Shown here: in pieces, positions 32,573 through 40,283 of the stretch | How positions within the stretch are numbered: position 1 is the first letter of the stretch | Layout of the letters: every line of letters begins with the position of its first letter | Assembly: GCF_014874095.1 (NCBI RefSeq) | Contig: NZ_JADBEB010000001.1 | Location: 1,798,001-1,862,000, forward strand | Length of the DNA stretch: 64,000 bases | Direction: 5' to 3' | Origin: Plantactinospora soyae | GTDB lineage: Bacteria > Actinomycetota > Actinomycetes > Mycobacteriales > Micromonosporaceae | Notes under the pieces: model-generated | Databases searched by the model: none | Told to the model about the DNA's origin: nothing | What the model saw: only the letters and a program-made list of their open reading frames with translations | Translations under genes and position numbers: made by a program

Positions 32573-32908
32573 GTGTTCGCATCCAACCTTCCCACCGTGA
32601 CCGCGGCTGACGTACCCGCCGACGCCTACCTGCTCGACGTACGGGAGGCGGACGAGTGGGCCGCCGGGCATGCCCCGGACGCCCACCACCTGCCGATGAT
32701 GGAGGTGCCCGCCCGGCTGGCCGAGATACCCGCCGACGCCGACGTCGTGGTGGTCTGCCGCTCCGGCGGTCGCTCCGGACAGGTCGTGGGGTATCTGATG
32801 AACAACGGCTGGGACAACGTCCGGAACCTCGACGGCGGAATGCGGCAGTGGGCCGCCGCCGGCCGGCCGCTGGCCAGCGAAAACGGACACCCGGCCCGGG
32901 TCATCTAA
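32573..32908 (+). CDS. Single-domain rhodanese-like protein
   Basis: A 111-residue rhodanese (sulfurtransferase) domain: LLDVREADEWAAGHAPDAHHLPM, the active-site loop VVVCRSGGRSGQVVGYL with Cys62, and NVRNLDGGMRQWAAAGRPL. Such proteins carry a persulphide sulphur or act as phosphatase-like folds; the CRSGGRS loop fits a sulfurtransferase. GTG 32573 is preferred: TACGCT at 32559-32564 lies 8 nt upstream (leaderless). Confidence 0.9.
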   Translation: MFASNLPTVTAADVPADAYLLDVREADEWAAGHAPDAHHLPMMEVPARLAEIPADADVVVVCRSGGRSGQVVGYLMNNGWDNVRNLDGGMRQWAAAGRPLASENGHPARVI

Positions 32909-32923
32909 ACGCCGCATATATCC

Positions 32924-33862
32924 ATGAGCGCGAGGAGCGAGCCGGGGTCGCGGGCCCCGCAGTGGCGGTCGGCGAGTCGGCTCGGGAGCGCCCGGAGCGA
33001 GCCGGGGCTGCGGGCGCCGGTGCCGCGCCTTCCCGGCGGGACGGCGCGGCTTCCCGGCGAGGCATCCGGGCTCCGGACCGGACCGCTGGTCTTCGCGCAC
33101 CGGGGCTCCTCGGTGACGATGCCGGAGCACACCCTGGCCGCGTACCTGCAGGCCCTCGATGAGGGCGCGGACGGTCTGGAGTGCGACGTCCGGCTGACCC
33201 GGGACGGTCACCTGGTCTGCGTACACGACCGTCGGCTGGATCGGACCAGCAACGGCCGGGGACGGGTCGGGGCACACACGCTCGCCGAACTGGAACAGCT
33301 CGACTACGGGTCGTGGCACACCGGCGGGGCGGTCGACGGCGACGTTCCGGCGGATCCGGACCGTACCCGCCTGCTCACCCTGGACACCCTGCTCCGGGCC
33401 GTCCGGGCGGCGGGGCGCGAGGTCGAGCTGCTGATCGAGACGAAACATCCGACCCGGTACGGCTCCGAGGTCGAGCGGCGGCTGGTCGCCATGCTGCACC
33501 GGCACGGCCTGGCGGACCCCCGGCCGGGCGATCCGGTACGGGTGACCGTGATGTCGTTCTCGCCGCTGGCCGTACGACAGGTCCGGCGGCTGGCGCCACG
33601 GCTGTCGACCGTGCTGTTGCTGGACGTCCTACCGCCCGGGTTGCGGCGGGGGCGGCTGCCGTTCGGCGCCCAGATCGCCGGCCCGAGCCTCAAGCTGCTC
33701 CGTACCCGTCCGCGTCTCGTCCCGGCGCTGCACGCCGCCGGGAACCGCGTCTACGTCTGGACCGTCAACGAGGTCCCCGAACTCGATCTGGCGCTGGCCC
33801 GTGGCGTGGACGGGATCATCACCGACCGCCCGGCGCTGATCCTCGACCGGTTGGGCCGCTGA
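32924..33862 (+). CDS. Glycerophosphodiester phosphodiesterase (GDPD family)
   Basis: The catalytic domain begins at about residue 55 and is typical: LVFAHRGSSVTMPEHTLAAY (HRG, E), DGLECDVRLTRDGHLVCVHDRRLDRTSNG (E-D, H), then ELLIETKHPTRYG and VYVWTVNEVPELDLALARGVDGIITDRP. It cleaves glycerophosphodiesters to glycerol-3-phosphate and an alcohol. The first roughly 32 codons come from a SAR/SER-type DNA repeat (MSARSEPGSRAPQ... and a second copy LGSARSEPGLRAP). GTG 33020, just after the repeat, may be the original start. No signal peptide is seen, so it is cytoplasmic. Confidence 0.85.
   Translation: MSARSEPGSRAPQWRSASRLGSARSEPGLRAPVPRLPGGTARLPGEASGLRTGPLVFAHRGSSVTMPEHTLAAYLQALDEGADGLECDVRLTRDGHLVCVHDRRLDRTSNGRGRVGAHTLAELEQLDYGSWHTGGAVDGDVPADPDRTRLLTLDTLLRAVRAAGREVELLIETKHPTRYGSEVERRLVAMLHRHGLADPRPGDPVRVTVMSFSPLAVRQVRRLAPRLSTVLLLDVLPPGLRRGRLPFGAQIAGPSLKLLRTRPRLVPALHAAGNRVYVWTVNEVPELDLALARGVDGIITDRPALILDRLGR
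32926..33019 (+). repeat. SAR/SER-type DNA repeat, two units of 34 bp, 60 bp apart
   Basis: GAGCGCGAGGAGCGAGCCGG... at 32926-32959 and GAGCGCCCGGAGCGAGCCGG... at 32986-33019 share most of 34 positions. The class (GAGCG-N-GGAGCGAGC) matches the element at 25546-25610 in its core. Here it lies at the start of the glycerophosphodiesterase reading frame and keeps it open. Confidence 0.7.
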
Positions 33863-33977
33863 CCCGCCCGGGCGATACCCGGACACCGACGACACCGGGG
33901 CCGCTCACGGGCGCCGGAAGTCACACGGCGGAATGGCGCTACTGCCCAAAGCCAGGCCGAAGAGGCAGACTCGGGGC

Positions 33978-35438
33978 ATGCCGGAACACCCCGACTATCC
34001 CTGCCTGATCGCCGGGCACGCCGACGTCATCGAGATGCTCAACGCCGGTGAGGTCGGCCTTCCGGTGCTCAACCGTCTGCTCCAGGTCGCCGGGCAGGCC
34101 CTCGGCGCGGCCGGCATGGCCTTCGTGGAGTACGGCCCCAGCGGCGGCCGGGTCGTCTCCGCCAACGGCGCGGCCGACTGGGCGGTCGGCCGCCCGATAG
34201 CGGCGCTCGACGAGACGGCCACCGAGTTGCTGTGCGGTCCCCGGGTGCAGGCGTTGAGCGTCGACGTCCTGCCGGAGGAACTGGCCGAACAACTGGACGG
34301 ACGCGGCCTGCGGCACATGATCTCGGCTCGGGCGGAGGTCGGTGGGCTGACCATCGGCACCCTCTACGCGCTGTACCAGGACGCCACCCGCTCCGACGAT
34401 GTCGAGTACCAGACCGCGCTCGGGTACCTGGCCGCCTCCGCCGCACACATGTACGGCGACCAGGCGGGCCTGCCGGTGCACGGTGACGGGACGGTGGTCG
34501 CGGCGCTCGCCGACGGCCTGGCGATCGTCACCCGGGACGGTACGGTCCAGCTCTGGAATCCGGCGGCCGAGAAGGTGACCGGGCTGCGGGCGGCGGAACT
34601 GCTCGACCGCCCCCTGCCGTTCCCGGTGCCGCCGCCCGGCCAGGTGCTCGACCACCGGCTGCCCGACGGGCGATGGTTGAAGATCACCTCGGGGGAGCTG
34701 CCCGGTGCCGGCGCGGCCCGGGTGGTCACCTTCCGGGACAGCAGCGACCAGCACATCCGGGATCACGACCGGGACCTCTTCGTGGCCGTCACCAGCCACG
34801 AACTCCGTACCCCGGTCACGGTGATCAAGGGGTACGCAGACACCCTCGACACGCACTGGGAGTCGCTCACCGAGTCGGACCGGCGCCAGGCGGCGGGGCT
34901 GATCGGCCAGCGGGCCGGTGAGCTGGCCCGGCTGGTGGACCGACTGCTCTCCACCACCAACGACGTCGGGCCGGTCGGCGGCTCGCCACCCGTACCCTTC
35001 GATCTGGTCGAGACCCTGCGCGCGGCGGCGACCGACCTTCCCGCCGACCTGCGCCACCGGCTCGTCCTCCGGCTTCCGGACAACCTGCCGAAGGCGCTCG
35101 GCGACCGCGCCAGTCTGGCCACCGTGCTGACCGAGCTGACCACGAACGCCGGAAAATACTCCCCGGACGGCTCGCCGGTGCAGTTGACCGCGGAGGCGGA
35201 CAAACGCACCGTGGCATTCCGGGTGAGCGACCGGGGAATCGGGGTACGTCCCGAGCATGTGGAGCGCGCGTTCGAACGGTTCTGGCAGGGCGAGTCGGGT
35301 GACCGGCGCCGCTACCCGGGTGCCGGCCTGGGTCTCTATCTCGTCCGCCGGATCGTCGAGCGACAGAACGGTTGGGTTTCGCTCCGCCCTCGCGACGGCG
35401 GCGGTACGGTCGCAGAGGTGCGACTGCCCCGAGGCTGA
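33978..35438 (+). CDS. Cytoplasmic sensor histidine kinase with GAF-like and PAS domains
   Basis: A 486-residue soluble kinase without membrane helices. The N-terminal part (about 15-160) is GAF-like (LLQVAGQALGAAGMAFVEYGPSGGRVV). A PAS domain follows (about 172-260: LADGLAIVTRDGTVQLWNPAAEKVTGL), then the phosphorylated histidine in FVAVTSHELRTPVTVIKGYADTL (about H274) and the ATPase with TELTTNAGKYSPDG, VSDRGIGVRPEHVERAFERFWQG and GAGLGLYLVRRIVERQNGW. No response regulator is adjacent; the next gene is an RsbW-like ATPase, so this may be part of a phosphorelay to a distant regulator. CAGACT lies 6 nt before ATG 33978 (leaderless). Confidence 0.9.
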   Translation: MPEHPDYPCLIAGHADVIEMLNAGEVGLPVLNRLLQVAGQALGAAGMAFVEYGPSGGRVVSANGAADWAVGRPIAALDETATELLCGPRVQALSVDVLPEELAEQLDGRGLRHMISARAEVGGLTIGTLYALYQDATRSDDVEYQTALGYLAASAAHMYGDQAGLPVHGDGTVVAALADGLAIVTRDGTVQLWNPAAEKVTGLRAAELLDRPLPFPVPPPGQVLDHRLPDGRWLKITSGELPGAGAARVVTFRDSSDQHIRDHDRDLFVAVTSHELRTPVTVIKGYADTLDTHWESLTESDRRQAAGLIGQRAGELARLVDRLLSTTNDVGPVGGSPPVPFDLVETLRAAATDLPADLRHRLVLRLPDNLPKALGDRASLATVLTELTTNAGKYSPDGSPVQLTAEADKRTVAFRVSDRGIGVRPEHVERAFERFWQGESGDRRRYPGAGLGLYLVRRIVERQNGWVSLRPRDGGGTVAEVRLPRG

Positions 35439-35484
35439 ACCGGGGCGCCACGTGACCCGGCGGGCCGCTGAGGAGGCGCCAGGA

Positions 35485-35928
35485 GTGTCTACCGTCCTTA
35501 CCGAGCGCTCGTGGTGCGTGATGGTGCCGCACGACGCCCAGGGCGCCCGTAGCGCCCGGCACCGCCTCGCCACCGAGCTGACCGGGGTCGTTCCGGCGGC
35601 GCTGCTCGCCGACGTGGAGATGGTGGCCGCCGAACTCCTCGGCAACGCCGTACGGCACGCCGAGCCGCTGCCCGGTGGGCTGATCCGGCTGGCCTGGTCG
35701 CTGCGCCCCGGCCCGCCGGCCGACGTGGTGGAGATCCGGGTCACCGACGGTGGCGCGACGGCTCCGCCACAACTGCGCCGGGTGGGCCCGGAGGCGATCG
35801 ACGGCCGGGGGCTGTTCCTGGTGGCCGCGCTGACCGCCCGCTGGGGAGTCGAACGGGACGGGCTGGGACAGAGCGTCTGGGCCCGGCTGGCCCACCCCGC
35901 CGGCCGGGAACTCGCTCCGGTCGGCTGA
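35485..35928 (+). CDS. RsbW-like ATP-binding protein (anti-sigma-type histidine-kinase-like ATPase)
   Basis: A 147-residue GHKL ATPase without kinase or sensor domains. It carries the N-box VEMVAAELLGNAVRHAEPLPGG and the G-box-containing IDGRGLFLVAALTARWGVERDGLGQSVWARL. Proteins of this size in actinomycetes are serine kinases of anti-anti-sigma factors or their degenerate relatives. AGGAGG at 35471 precedes GTG 35485. It lies 46 bp after the kinase gene and may be cotranscribed with it. An RsbU-type phosphatase is encoded at 15129, but linkage is not implied. Confidence 0.85.
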   Translation: MSTVLTERSWCVMVPHDAQGARSARHRLATELTGVVPAALLADVEMVAAELLGNAVRHAEPLPGGLIRLAWSLRPGPPADVVEIRVTDGGATAPPQLRRVGPEAIDGRGLFLVAALTARWGVERDGLGQSVWARLAHPAGRELAPVG

Positions 35929-36029
35929 CCCGTCAACGCCCGAAACCGCTGACGAGTTGGCTGGCCCGCCGACACCGGATCCGCCGCCGGGCGCGCGGCC
36001 CGGACCGGATGCGCATAGGCTGTCTCGCC

Positions 36030-36971
36030 GTGAGCAAGCGTCGAAAGAGTTCCCGGTCCGCCTCGGCGGACGCGACCAGCTTCGCGATCGGGGGAAGCAC
36101 GATCGGGGGAGACCGGGCCGCCAGGGCCGGGAAGCGGCAGAAGGTACGTGACATCTTCGTACCCCGGCCCTTCGAGGGGCTCACCGACGAGGCGGAATGG
36201 ATCGCGCTCCGCGAGCTGGTGCCGGCGGCCACCGCCCCGCTGAGGCTCACCGCCGACCTGGTCGAGCAGTTCGGGGACCGGCCGGTCAGCCTGGCCACCG
36301 TGCTGCCGATGGCCACGCCGGCGGTCAGCAGGCCGGACGGGCAGGTCTTCATCGGCCTGCAACGGCACGTGCAGTCCGGCGACGCGTCCCGGGACCTCGC
36401 CGAGGCGCTGCTCTGCGCGCTGCGGACCGAGCCCGGCGCGACGGTCTCCGTGCCGGCGCTGCCCGGCGAGGGCCCGAGGTTGCAGGACGTCCTGGTCGAC
36501 GGGCCGCTCGACATCACGATGCACGACGGCTTCGAGTTCTGGGTCGACCCGGGGGCCGGCGACGACCCCAACGTCAAGGCGTCACTCGAACGCGCGAACG
36601 CCTCGATCTATCCGACGTCCCGGCTGGAGGCCGCGCCGGCCGCCTACTGGTGCCGGGTCAGCGACAAGAGCCACGTCCGCTGGGTGCTGCCCGACGACGA
36701 GGACGCCGCGCTCGACGCACTGTCCCGGCTGGGTGCCGCGGGCGAGCTGCCGCTGGGCGAACAGACCCGGTTCGCCGGAATGTTCCGGGCGCACGGTCGA
36801 CTCGTACCGGTGTGGGACCTTCCCCGGGACGCCGCGCCGGAGTCCTGGGAGGCCCCGCTGGCGGACGTCGCGAAGCGGTACGCCGCCGCGCTCGCCGACC
36901 CGGCCCCGCTGGACGCCGCCGCCCGTCGGGCGAAGCAGGGCCTGGTCGGCCGTCAGCTCACGCTCCGCTAG
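36030..36971 (+). CDS. DUF5926 family protein
   Basis: A 313-residue protein starting with a basic Ser/Lys-rich tail (SKRRKSSRSASADATSFAI), followed by RDIFVPRPFEGLTDEAEWIALRELVPAATAPL, DGFEFWVDPG and the C-terminal RRAKQGLVGRQLTLR. This is the actinobacterial DUF5926 family (a preprotein-translocase-SecA-like label is sometimes attached). I know of no function. GTG 36030 has TAGGCT 8 nt upstream and gives the family start; the frame is open further upstream. Confidence 0.83.
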   Translation: MSKRRKSSRSASADATSFAIGGSTIGGDRAARAGKRQKVRDIFVPRPFEGLTDEAEWIALRELVPAATAPLRLTADLVEQFGDRPVSLATVLPMATPAVSRPDGQVFIGLQRHVQSGDASRDLAEALLCALRTEPGATVSVPALPGEGPRLQDVLVDGPLDITMHDGFEFWVDPGAGDDPNVKASLERANASIYPTSRLEAAPAAYWCRVSDKSHVRWVLPDDEDAALDALSRLGAAGELPLGEQTRFAGMFRAHGRLVPVWDLPRDAAPESWEAPLADVAKRYAAALADPAPLDAAARRAKQGLVGRQLTLR

Positions 36972-37074
36972 CCGGGTGCCGCTCAGACCTTGACGACTTG
37001 TCGCGCCTGGAACGGCAGGAGATCGTCAAGATCTGGCCAGGCTCGGCACACTTCTGCGACCAGAACGAAAAGAC

Positions 37075-37100
37075 GGCCCCCGGCGTTTCCGCCGGGGGCC
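37075..37100. terminator. Bidirectional terminator between DUF5926 and DUF397 genes
   Basis: GGCCCCCGGCG (37075-37085), TTTC loop, CGCCGGGGGCC (37090-37100): perfect 11 bp. Short flanking AGAC/GTCT bases may add to it. It sits between convergent genes. Confidence 0.88.
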
Positions 37101-37120
37101 TCGTCTGTCGTCGTGGACGG

Positions 37121-37312
37121 TCAGCCGATCCGCTTCGCCAGGTCAACGAACGCCTGCCAGCCCGCCGGTCCGAAAGCCAGCGTGCCCCCGTCGCGGTCCT
37201 TGGTGTCCCGAACGAGGACCCGGCCGGGCAGATTGTCGGCCACCTCGACGCACGCACCCTGGTTGGTCCCACTGCGGGTGCTCTTGCGCCAGCGTGGCGC
37301 CAGGTCAGTCAT
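37121..37312 (-). CDS. DUF397 protein
   Basis: A 63-residue protein: LAPRWRKSTRSGTNQGACVEVADNLPGRVLVRDTKDRDGGTLAFGPAGWQAFVDLAKR is the standard DUF397 core. These small acidic proteins almost always follow an XRE-DUF5753 regulator in actinomycetes, as here, and are thought to act as its partner or antagonist (as in the WhiJ-like loci of Streptomyces). ATG 37312 overlaps the stop of the regulator by 8 nt. Confidence 0.93.
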   Translation of the reverse strand: MTDLAPRWRKSTRSGTNQGACVEVADNLPGRVLVRDTKDRDGGTLAFGPAGWQAFVDLAKRIG

Positions 37313-38081
37313 GGTCGTTGATCGCTCTCTGGAGGAGGTCTCGTGACGGCTGCACCGGTAGGGCCAGCCCGCTGACAATCTCCCACGATACTTCCAACTG
37401 GTCCAGGTCTCCGCCGTCCGTCACCACCCGGCCTCGAAGCTGATCGTCGACGTAGCCGGCGCGGCGGCTCGCGGGGAGCGTCGCCAGCACGAACGCGCCC
37501 TGAAGGCCGGAATGGAGACCGGCGGACCGGGGCACCACGAGCACTTGCACCGTCGATCGCTGGCTCATGTCCAGCAGCTGCTTGAGCTGTTCACGGCGCA
37601 CCTCAACCGGCCCGCAGGTCAGCGCAAACTCGCCGATGATGGCGGACAGCGTCGGCGGCGTGGGTCTATTGACGGTGGCGGTCTGCCGCTCTCGCCGGAC
37701 CTGGATGGTTCGATCAATCACGTCTTCCGACAACCAGCCGCCATGCAACAGGACGCGTGCGTACTCCTCGGTCTGGAGCAGGCCCGGCAGGAGCAGGGGC
37801 TCCCACCAGCGGAGCAGGGTTGCGCGTTCCTCGTGCTCCGTCCACGGGCGTAGCCAAGGTGGTCGGGAATCCTGCCGGGCCACGGCCGCGGCCCGCTGGA
37901 TCTCGTCGTCGGTGCCGAAGAACTGGTCCAACTGGGCAGCCGTCTCGGGTTGGGGAATCAGCCGGCCCTGCTCGATCGCGGCGATCAGCGAGGCACTTAC
38001 CTTGATCTTCCTGCCGAGCTGCGCCTGTGTCATGCGGCGCCCGATCCGCTGCTTTCTAAGGATCTCCCGGAGTTCGTTCAC
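37305..38081 (-). CDS. XRE-family helix-turn-helix regulator with DUF5753 domain
   Basis: A 258-residue protein. The N-terminal HTH (LREILRKQRIGRRMTQAQLGRKIKVSASLIAAIEQGRLIPQPETAAQLDQFFG, about residues 4-55) is followed by the DUF5753 domain (RPWTEHEERATLLRWWEPLLLPGLLQTEEYARVLL to the end). GTG 38081 follows GGGAGCAGTAC, which makes it preferable to upstream in-frame codons. It is coupled to DUF397 downstream. The AT-rich palindrome at 38111-38124 lies 30 nt upstream and probably serves as its own operator or -10 region. Confidence 0.92.
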   Translation of the reverse strand: MNELREILRKQRIGRRMTQAQLGRKIKVSASLIAAIEQGRLIPQPETAAQLDQFFGTDDEIQRAAAVARQDSRPPWLRPWTEHEERATLLRWWEPLLLPGLLQTEEYARVLLHGGWLSEDVIDRTIQVRRERQTATVNRPTPPTLSAIIGEFALTCGPVEVRREQLKQLLDMSQRSTVQVLVVPRSAGLHSGLQGAFVLATLPASRRAGYVDDQLRGRVVTDGGDLDQLEVSWEIVSGLALPVQPSRDLLQRAINDHD

Positions 38082-38110
38082 GTACTGCTCCCATGTACAG
38101 AGGGGAATGC

Positions 38111-38124
38111 TATAGACATCTATA
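38111..38124. promoter_or_regulatory. AT-rich palindrome TATAGA-CA-TCTATA, likely autoregulatory site
   Basis: A perfect 6-bp inverted repeat with 2-nt centre, strikingly AT-rich for this genome. It sits between the XRE gene (minus, starts 38081) and the divergent small genes (plus, 38296). A TATAGA or TATAGC element here may also provide the -10 for either direction. Confidence 0.6.
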
Positions 38125-38295
38125 TTGCTGTGCGCACATCTTTCACTACAACCCGTCATGGACTCAAGGTGGATGTCAAGCGCTCCGCTCGGGTCCCGTG
38201 ACCTTCCACGCCGGACGGAGCGCCCACGGGGGCGGTGCCAGTGCCAGGGACTGGCGCCGCCCCCGGCACCCACGTCGCCGACGGGAGGCAGCCAG

Positions 38296-38523
38296 ATGAG
38301 ACACGCTCGCAAGGTCAAGCCCCGACACCGCCGGGCATGGTGGCGCCTCTGGCGGTACTGCCGATGCCTGACGCCGTACGCCCCGCCGGAACCGTCCCGG
38401 ACCCGGGCGACCAACCAGCGGCCCATCTGGAACGCCCCCGCCCACCCGCACCTGGCCAACAGCCGCGCGGGAGCCCACACCCCGGCGCAGGAACATCGTG
38501 TCCGGCACGGTTCACGGGTGTGA
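38296..38523 (+). CDS. Small Arg/His/Trp-rich protein (75 aa)
   Basis: The protein begins MRHARKVKPRHRRAWWRLWR and continues with YCRCLTPYAPPEP; the rest is Ala/Pro/Arg/His-rich. GGGAGG lies about 8 nt before the ATG. It diverges from the XRE-DUF5753 regulator and is followed after 3 nt by the next small gene. I recall short proteins with a similar WWRxWRxCRC start beside this kind of regulator in Micromonosporaceae. No function known; the C-terminal half may be unconserved. Confidence 0.6.
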   Translation: MRHARKVKPRHRRAWWRLWRYCRCLTPYAPPEPSRTRATNQRPIWNAPAHPHLANSRAGAHTPAQEHRVRHGSRV

Positions 38524-38526
38524 CCG

Positions 38527-38814
38527 ATGATCGGGCCCCGGGTGCGTTGGGAGCGGTTCGCCGCCCGACGGCGGATCCGCGAACGCCGAGCGGGCGGACA
38601 CCTCCCGGCCGAGACCTACGACTGCCGCGAGTGTGAGCATCCCTGGCCGTGCCCGCCGGCACGCCTGTCCCTGCTCATCGGCTTCGAGGGCGACCGGGTC
38701 GGGCTGATGATGTACCTCGGTGCCCACCTCGCCCGTGCACTGCAAGAACTGCCCGACACCCACCCCGCGCTGATCGTCGGCCAGCTCCTCTACTGGGTAC
38801 CGCGTCGTCGCTGA
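38527..38814 (+). CDS. Small protein with CxxC-type cysteines (95 aa)
   Basis: A 95-residue protein with a basic N-terminus (VRWERFAARRRIRERRAGG). A cysteine cluster DCRECEHPWPCPPARLS, possibly one half of a metal site, follows. The C-terminal part is helical (RVGLMMYLGAHLARALQELPDTHPALIVGQLLYWV). It starts 3 nt after the preceding small gene, so the two form an operon divergent from the XRE regulator. Function unknown. Confidence 0.65.
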   Translation: MIGPRVRWERFAARRRIRERRAGGHLPAETYDCRECEHPWPCPPARLSLLIGFEGDRVGLMMYLGAHLARALQELPDTHPALIVGQLLYWVPRRR

Positions 38815-38833
38815 CCTGTCTCGTCACCCGAGT

Positions 38834-38879
38834 GACCCGCTCCGGTTCGCCGCCTTCCCCCCGGCGACCGGAGCGGGTC
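38834..38879. terminator. Long bidirectional terminator
   Basis: GACCCGCTCCGGT (38834-38846) pairs with ACCGGAGCGGGTC (38867-38879); inner CGCCG/CGGCG bases extend it to about 18 bp. It separates the convergent small gene and arginine deiminase gene. Confidence 0.85.
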
Positions 38880-38886
38880 CGCGCGG

Positions 38887-40119
38887 TCAGGCAGGCAGCG
38901 GGCCATCGGCCGCCCGGTGCAGTGGTTCCCGGACCAGTGGGCAGGACATGCAGCGTGGTCCGCCCCGACCCGAGCCGAGTTCGGATCCGGCGATCCTGAT
39001 CACCTCGATGCCGGCCCGTTCCAACTGCGCGTTCGTCTCGACGTTGCGCTCGTACGCGACGCAGAGCCGGGGGGCGATGGCGAGGGTGTTGTTGCCGTCG
39101 TCCCACTGCTCGCGTTCCGCCGTCACCGGATCCAGGCCGGTGTCGATCACCCGTAGCGTCGCCAGGTCCATCGCGTCCGCCGCCGCGCGCAGGAACGGCG
39201 CCGGCCCGTCGATCTGTAGTTCGCCCTCGGCATCGGCGACCACGGTGTACGCGGAGAGCGTGTCCGCCACGTTGGGGTACATCAGCACCGCGTCGACGTC
39301 GACCATCGTGCACACCGTGTCCAGGTGCATCGTGGCGCGCTCCTGTGCGATCGGCACGACCAGGATGGTGTGGGCCAGGCCGGCGTCGAAGACCCGGCGG
39401 GCCAGCCGCTCCGCCCCGGCCGGCGTGGTGCGTTCCCCGACCCCCACGGCCAGCACCCCGGGCGCGAGCAGCAGTACGTCGCCGCCCTCCAGGTGTTCCA
39501 GGCCGGGTCCGTAGACGAAGGCGGTGCCGCCGAACCGTGGGTGGTGCCGGTAGATCGCGTCGGTCAGGCTGGTCTCCCGACGGCGGGCCGGCATGGCCAG
39601 GCTGGTCACCGCCGCGTGGTCGCCGATCCAGGTCGACGAGTCCCGGGCGAAGAGCAGGTTCGGCAGCGGGTCGATCACGAAGTCGAGCCGGTCCATCAGG
39701 CGGTAGACCAGACCGCCGCCCCGGTCCCAGCCGAGCCGCAGTTCCTCGTGGGCCAGACCGGCGATGAGCACTCCGGCCAGCGCGGCCGGATCCAGGTACG
39801 ACAGATGCTCGCCGACCCGGCGGCGCAGGGTGTCGCCCAGCCGGGGCGTCCGGAGCACCCGCTCGGTCAGCTCGGCCCGCGCGTCGGCCACCGCCAGCGT
39901 CTCGGCGAGCAGCGTTCCGATGTAGAGCACCTCGACCCCGCGCTCCCGTAGCGCGGCGGCGAAGGCGTCGTGCTCCTCCTGGGCCCGCCCGACCCACGGG
40001 ATGGCGTCGAAGAGCAACGAGTCGTTGTTCCGAGGCGTGAGTCGGGCGAGTTCAGGTCCGGGACGATGCAGAAGTACGGTGCCCAGTCGCCCGACCTCGC
40101 TGTCCACGAAATGGGTCAT
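38887..40119 (-). CDS. arcA: Arginine deiminase
   Basis: A 410-residue enzyme that hydrolyses arginine to citrulline and ammonia. Signatures: [22 protein letters not shown] at the start, [45 protein letters not shown], the catalytic histidine in [13 protein letters not shown] and the catalytic cysteine in [10 protein letters not shown] near the C-terminus. ATG 40119 ([10 protein letters not shown]) is the family start; a longer form from 40182 would run through the palindrome region. No ornithine carbamoyltransferase or carbamate kinase is adjacent, so it is not part of a complete arc operon. The palindrome at 40168-40188 resembles an ARG box. Confidence 0.94.
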   Translation of the reverse strand: MTHFVDSEVGRLGTVLLHRPGPELARLTPRNNDSLLFDAIPWVGRAQEEHDAFAAALRERGVEVLYIGTLLAETLAVADARAELTERVLRTPRLGDTLRRRVGEHLSYLDPAALAGVLIAGLAHEELRLGWDRGGGLVYRLMDRLDFVIDPLPNLLFARDSSTWIGDHAAVTSLAMPARRRETSLTDAIYRHHPRFGGTAFVYGPGLEHLEGGDVLLLAPGVLAVGVGERTTPAGAERLARRVFDAGLAHTILVVPIAQERATMHLDTVCTMVDVDAVLMYPNVADTLSAYTVVADAEGELQIDGPAPFLRAAADAMDLATLRVIDTGLDPVTAEREQWDDGNNTLAIAPRLCVAYERNVETNAQLERAGIEVIRIAGSELGSGRGGPRCMSCPLVREPLHRAADGPLPA

Positions 40120-40167
40120 CTTCGCAGCGTAGGGCAGCAGTTGGCACCATCCGGGAAAAAGGGCTTC

Positions 40168-40188
40168 GGATGAATGGGGCATTCATCC
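40168..40188. promoter_or_regulatory. ARG-box-like perfect palindrome upstream of arcA
   Basis: GGATGAATG (40168-40176), GGG, CATTCATCC (40180-40188). The core TGAAT-N5-ATTCA is one base wider than the ArgR consensus TGAAT-N4-ATTCA. It lies about 50-70 nt before the arcA start and about 100 nt before the divergent NERD-like gene. Confidence 0.6.
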
Positions 40189-40283
40189 ACACTCACTCCG
40201 GCGCTTCGACTTGCCGCTCCCTAGGTGTGGCCACGTACCGTAGTGAGGAGATAACTTCGAGGGACCTTTTGCCGGAGGTCACG

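Noticed and set aside
33939-36524. Minus-strand open frame of 861 codons opposite the kinase, ATPase and DUF5926 genes
   Set aside because: Spans three well-supported plus-strand genes and has the composition of an antisense shadow.
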